From assembly GCA_024636575.1 (NCBI GenBank), contig JAGXGU010000135.1, positions 1 through 14,264 on the forward strand: 14,264 nt of DNA. The letters are read 5' to 3'. Positions 12,718 through 14,264 of this stretch are shown piece after piece. Under the pieces are notes generated by a model. The model was not told the origin of the DNA. It worked only from the letters and a program-made list of their open reading frames with translations, and did no database searches. Origin of the DNA: Altererythrobacter sp. (GTDB lineage: Bacteria; Pseudomonadota; Alphaproteobacteria; Sphingomonadales; Sphingomonadaceae). The translations under genes were made by a program, and so were the position numbers. Numbering within the stretch: the first letter of the stretch is position 1; every line of letters begins with the position of its first letter.

Positions 12718-14264
12718 ATGTTGAGCATTCCCTCCTTCCATGCGGTTGCGGCAATGGCTGTAACGATCGCGATGTTCGTCGCCTTTGCGCGCGGCAGGAT
12801 GACCACCGAAATCGTATCGTTGCTGACGATCGCGGTTATTGCGGTGGGCCTGTATTTTTTTCCGCTGGTCGGGACAGGTCCGACCGATGGGTTAGTGCTC
12901 GCATTCTCCGGGTTTGGACATTACGCCCTGATCACCATCTGTTCGCTGATGATCATGGGGCGCGGGCTAGTGGTCACCGGCGCGCTAGAGCCGGCGGCGC
13001 GGTTCCTGGAAAAAGTGTTCAAGATCAATTTGCAACTCGGTTTGCTGGTGTCACTGCTGCTGGCGTTCTTTCTGTCCATGATCATCAACGACACGCCGGT
13101 GCTGGTGTTGTTGTTGCCGATTTTCGTGGCCCTTGCAGCCAAAGGTGCGCTTCCAGCCTCAAAAACCCTGATACCGCTCAATGCTGCCGTTCTGATCGGC
13201 GGCATGGCGACCACGATCGGCACTTCGACCAACCTGCTGGTGGTATCCATCGCCGTTGATCTGGGGATGCCGGAAATGGACGTGTTCCATTTCACCCCGA
13301 TCGTGCTTGTAGCGGCAATTGTTGCCCTGCCATATTTGTGGCTGGTGATGCCGCGGTTGCTGGGCGATAACCGGGTTGCCAAGGACGGTGCGATGCGGCG
13401 GTTCCATGCTCGCTTGCGCATTGGTGAAAACAGTCCGCTCATTGGACAGGAAATGGCGGAGATTGTCCGCCGGCTTCCAGCCGATCTGGAATTTATCGAT
13501 CCGCCCACCGGTTCGCTGCATCCACAGCAAAGACTGCGCATTTCCGGCACGCACGAGGCGCTCGAAGATGCCATGCGCACCCTTCAGGGCGAGGCGGCCC
13601 CTGCCTGGGTGCTGGCACGCATCCGCCGCAACGCCGCTGCGGTCAGGGAAGATATTACCGTTGTGGAGATGGCCGTAACGGGCGATTCCCGGTTAATCGG
13701 CCGGACATTGCCAACCTCAGGCATTGCCGACCTGTACGGCGTTGCGGTTATCGGTATTCACCGCCCGCGCACGATCATGGGCGAAGAGCGGGTGGACACT
13801 CCAGGGACCGATATCCGCATTGCGGAAGGGGATGTCCTGCTGGTGATGGGCCTCCAGGCAGATTTGCAGGAATTCGCGCGTAGCGACAGCCTGCTGATCC
13901 TGGATGGCGCGCGTGAATTGCCGCGCCGGTCCAAAGCGGTCCTGGCGGCGGTCATCATGGTCGGATCGGTTGGCACTGCCTCCATCGGTCTGTTTCCTAT
14001 CGCGATCTCAGCACTCGGCGGGGCGATCCTGATGTTCGTGACGGGCTGCGTAAAGTTCGACCGGGTGGGACGCGCGCTGTCGGCCAAGGTGATCGTGCTG
14101 GTCGCGGCCAGCATCGCGGTCGGCCGGATCATCCTCGAAAGCGGAGCCGCCGCATGGCTCGGCGAAACCCTGTCCCTCGGCCTGCAATTCCTGCCGCCGG
14201 CGATGGTGCTGGCCATGATCATGCTGTTCGTCACGCTGCTGACCAATTTCGCCTCCAACGCGAC
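12718..14264 (+). CDS. SLC13-type permease with TrkA-C domains (3' end outside window)
   Basis: This gene is open to the window edge, giving 515 residues without a stop or frameshift. Hydrophobic helices fill about residues 6-215. They include the intramembrane motif INDTP (123-127) and GGMATTIGTSTNLLVV (161-176), the SNT-like signature of SLC13/DASS carriers. A soluble middle section (about 220-395) looks like two TrkA-C (RCK-C) domains, the second clearest at 312-387 (VVEMAVTGDSRLIGRTL, GDVLLVMG). Membrane helices then resume, with a second signature LTNFASN at 508-514. Such proteins are secondary transporters of anions such as sulfate or dicarboxylates, with the RCK-C domains thought to be regulatory; the substrate is unknown. 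The ATG at 12718 lacks a Shine-Dalgarno. GTG at 12679 and TTG at 12664 are alternative in-frame starts. Confidence 0.88.
   Translation, partial: MLSIPSFHAVAAMAVTIAMFVAFARGRMTTEIVSLLTIAVIAVGLYFFPLVGTGPTDGLVLAFSGFGHYALITICSLMIMGRGLVVTGALEPAARFLEKVFKINLQLGLLVSLLLAFFLSMIINDTPVLVLLLPIFVALAAKGALPASKTLIPLNAAVLIGGMATTIGTSTNLLVVSIAVDLGMPEMDVFHFTPIVLVAAIVALPYLWLVMPRLLGDNRVAKDGAMRRFHARLRIGENSPLIGQEMAEIVRRLPADLEFIDPPTGSLHPQQRLRISGTHEALEDAMRTLQGEAAPAWVLARIRRNAAAVREDITVVEMAVTGDSRLIGRTLPTSGIADLYGVAVIGIHRPRTIMGEERVDTPGTDIRIAEGDVLLVMGLQADLQEFARSDSLLILDGARELPRRSKAVLAAVIMVGSVGTASIGLFPIAISALGGAILMFVTGCVKFDRVGRALSAKVIVLVAASIAVGRIILESGAAAWLGETLSLGLQFLPPAMVLAMIMLFVTLLTNFASNA

Overview
This window appears to be core chromosome of an alphaproteobacterium, most likely of the Sphingomonadales (Erythrobacter or Sphingomonas relatives). 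The evidence is a GC-rich sequence with matching codon use, the zapA - 6S RNA - 5-formyl-THF cyclo-ligase - DUF2842 block, a tkt-gap-pgk-class I aldolase-thiE run, and an efp-suhB pair. The lineage is inferred from protein style and gene order; no search was run. I see no phage, plasmid, CRISPR or defence genes.

Layout. Positions 1-128 hold a tRNA-Asp. Positions 204-1789 are a leftward unit. In transcription order it has a small coiled-coil gene in the position of Caulobacter zauP, zapA (GTG start, 4-nt overlap), the 6S RNA, 5-formyltetrahydrofolate cyclo-ligase, and a two-helix DUF2842 membrane protein that overlaps the cyclo-ligase. Positions 1790-2098 are a divergent control region with a likely promoter for the leftward unit, a palindrome and phased short repeats. 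Positions 2099-8490 are a rightward central-carbon cluster: transketolase, GAPDH, phosphoglycerate kinase, a hotdog thioesterase, class I fructose-bisphosphate aldolase and thiamine-phosphate synthase. Transketolase uses thiamine diphosphate, so thiE at the end of the cluster makes a precursor of that enzyme's cofactor. The set fits gluconeogenesis plus pentose-phosphate supply. No Rubisco or phosphoribulokinase is seen, so it is not evidence of CO2 fixation.

Positions 8617-10462 carry a two-gene peptidoglycan-remodelling unit: an L,D-transpeptidase lipoprotein and a membrane-anchored M23 endopeptidase, one base apart. A small exported protein of unknown function converges on it. Positions 10962-12350 carry efp and an inositol-monophosphatase family gene. 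A tRNA-Leu(CAA) follows, then a short AT-richer stretch with a 22-bp-period direct repeat that looks like the remnant of a mobile or repetitive element. The window ends inside an SLC13-type permease with two TrkA-C-like domains.

Most of the window is ordinary. The points worth a second look are regulatory or small-scale: the 6S RNA packed tightly between two genes, the repeat next to tRNA-Leu with a 23-codon ORF beside it, a possible ATT start for the L,D-transpeptidase, a recurring promoter-like pattern (TTGNNG, 17 nt, TAAG), and the repeat-rich region upstream of tkt. I found no convincing new multi-gene system.
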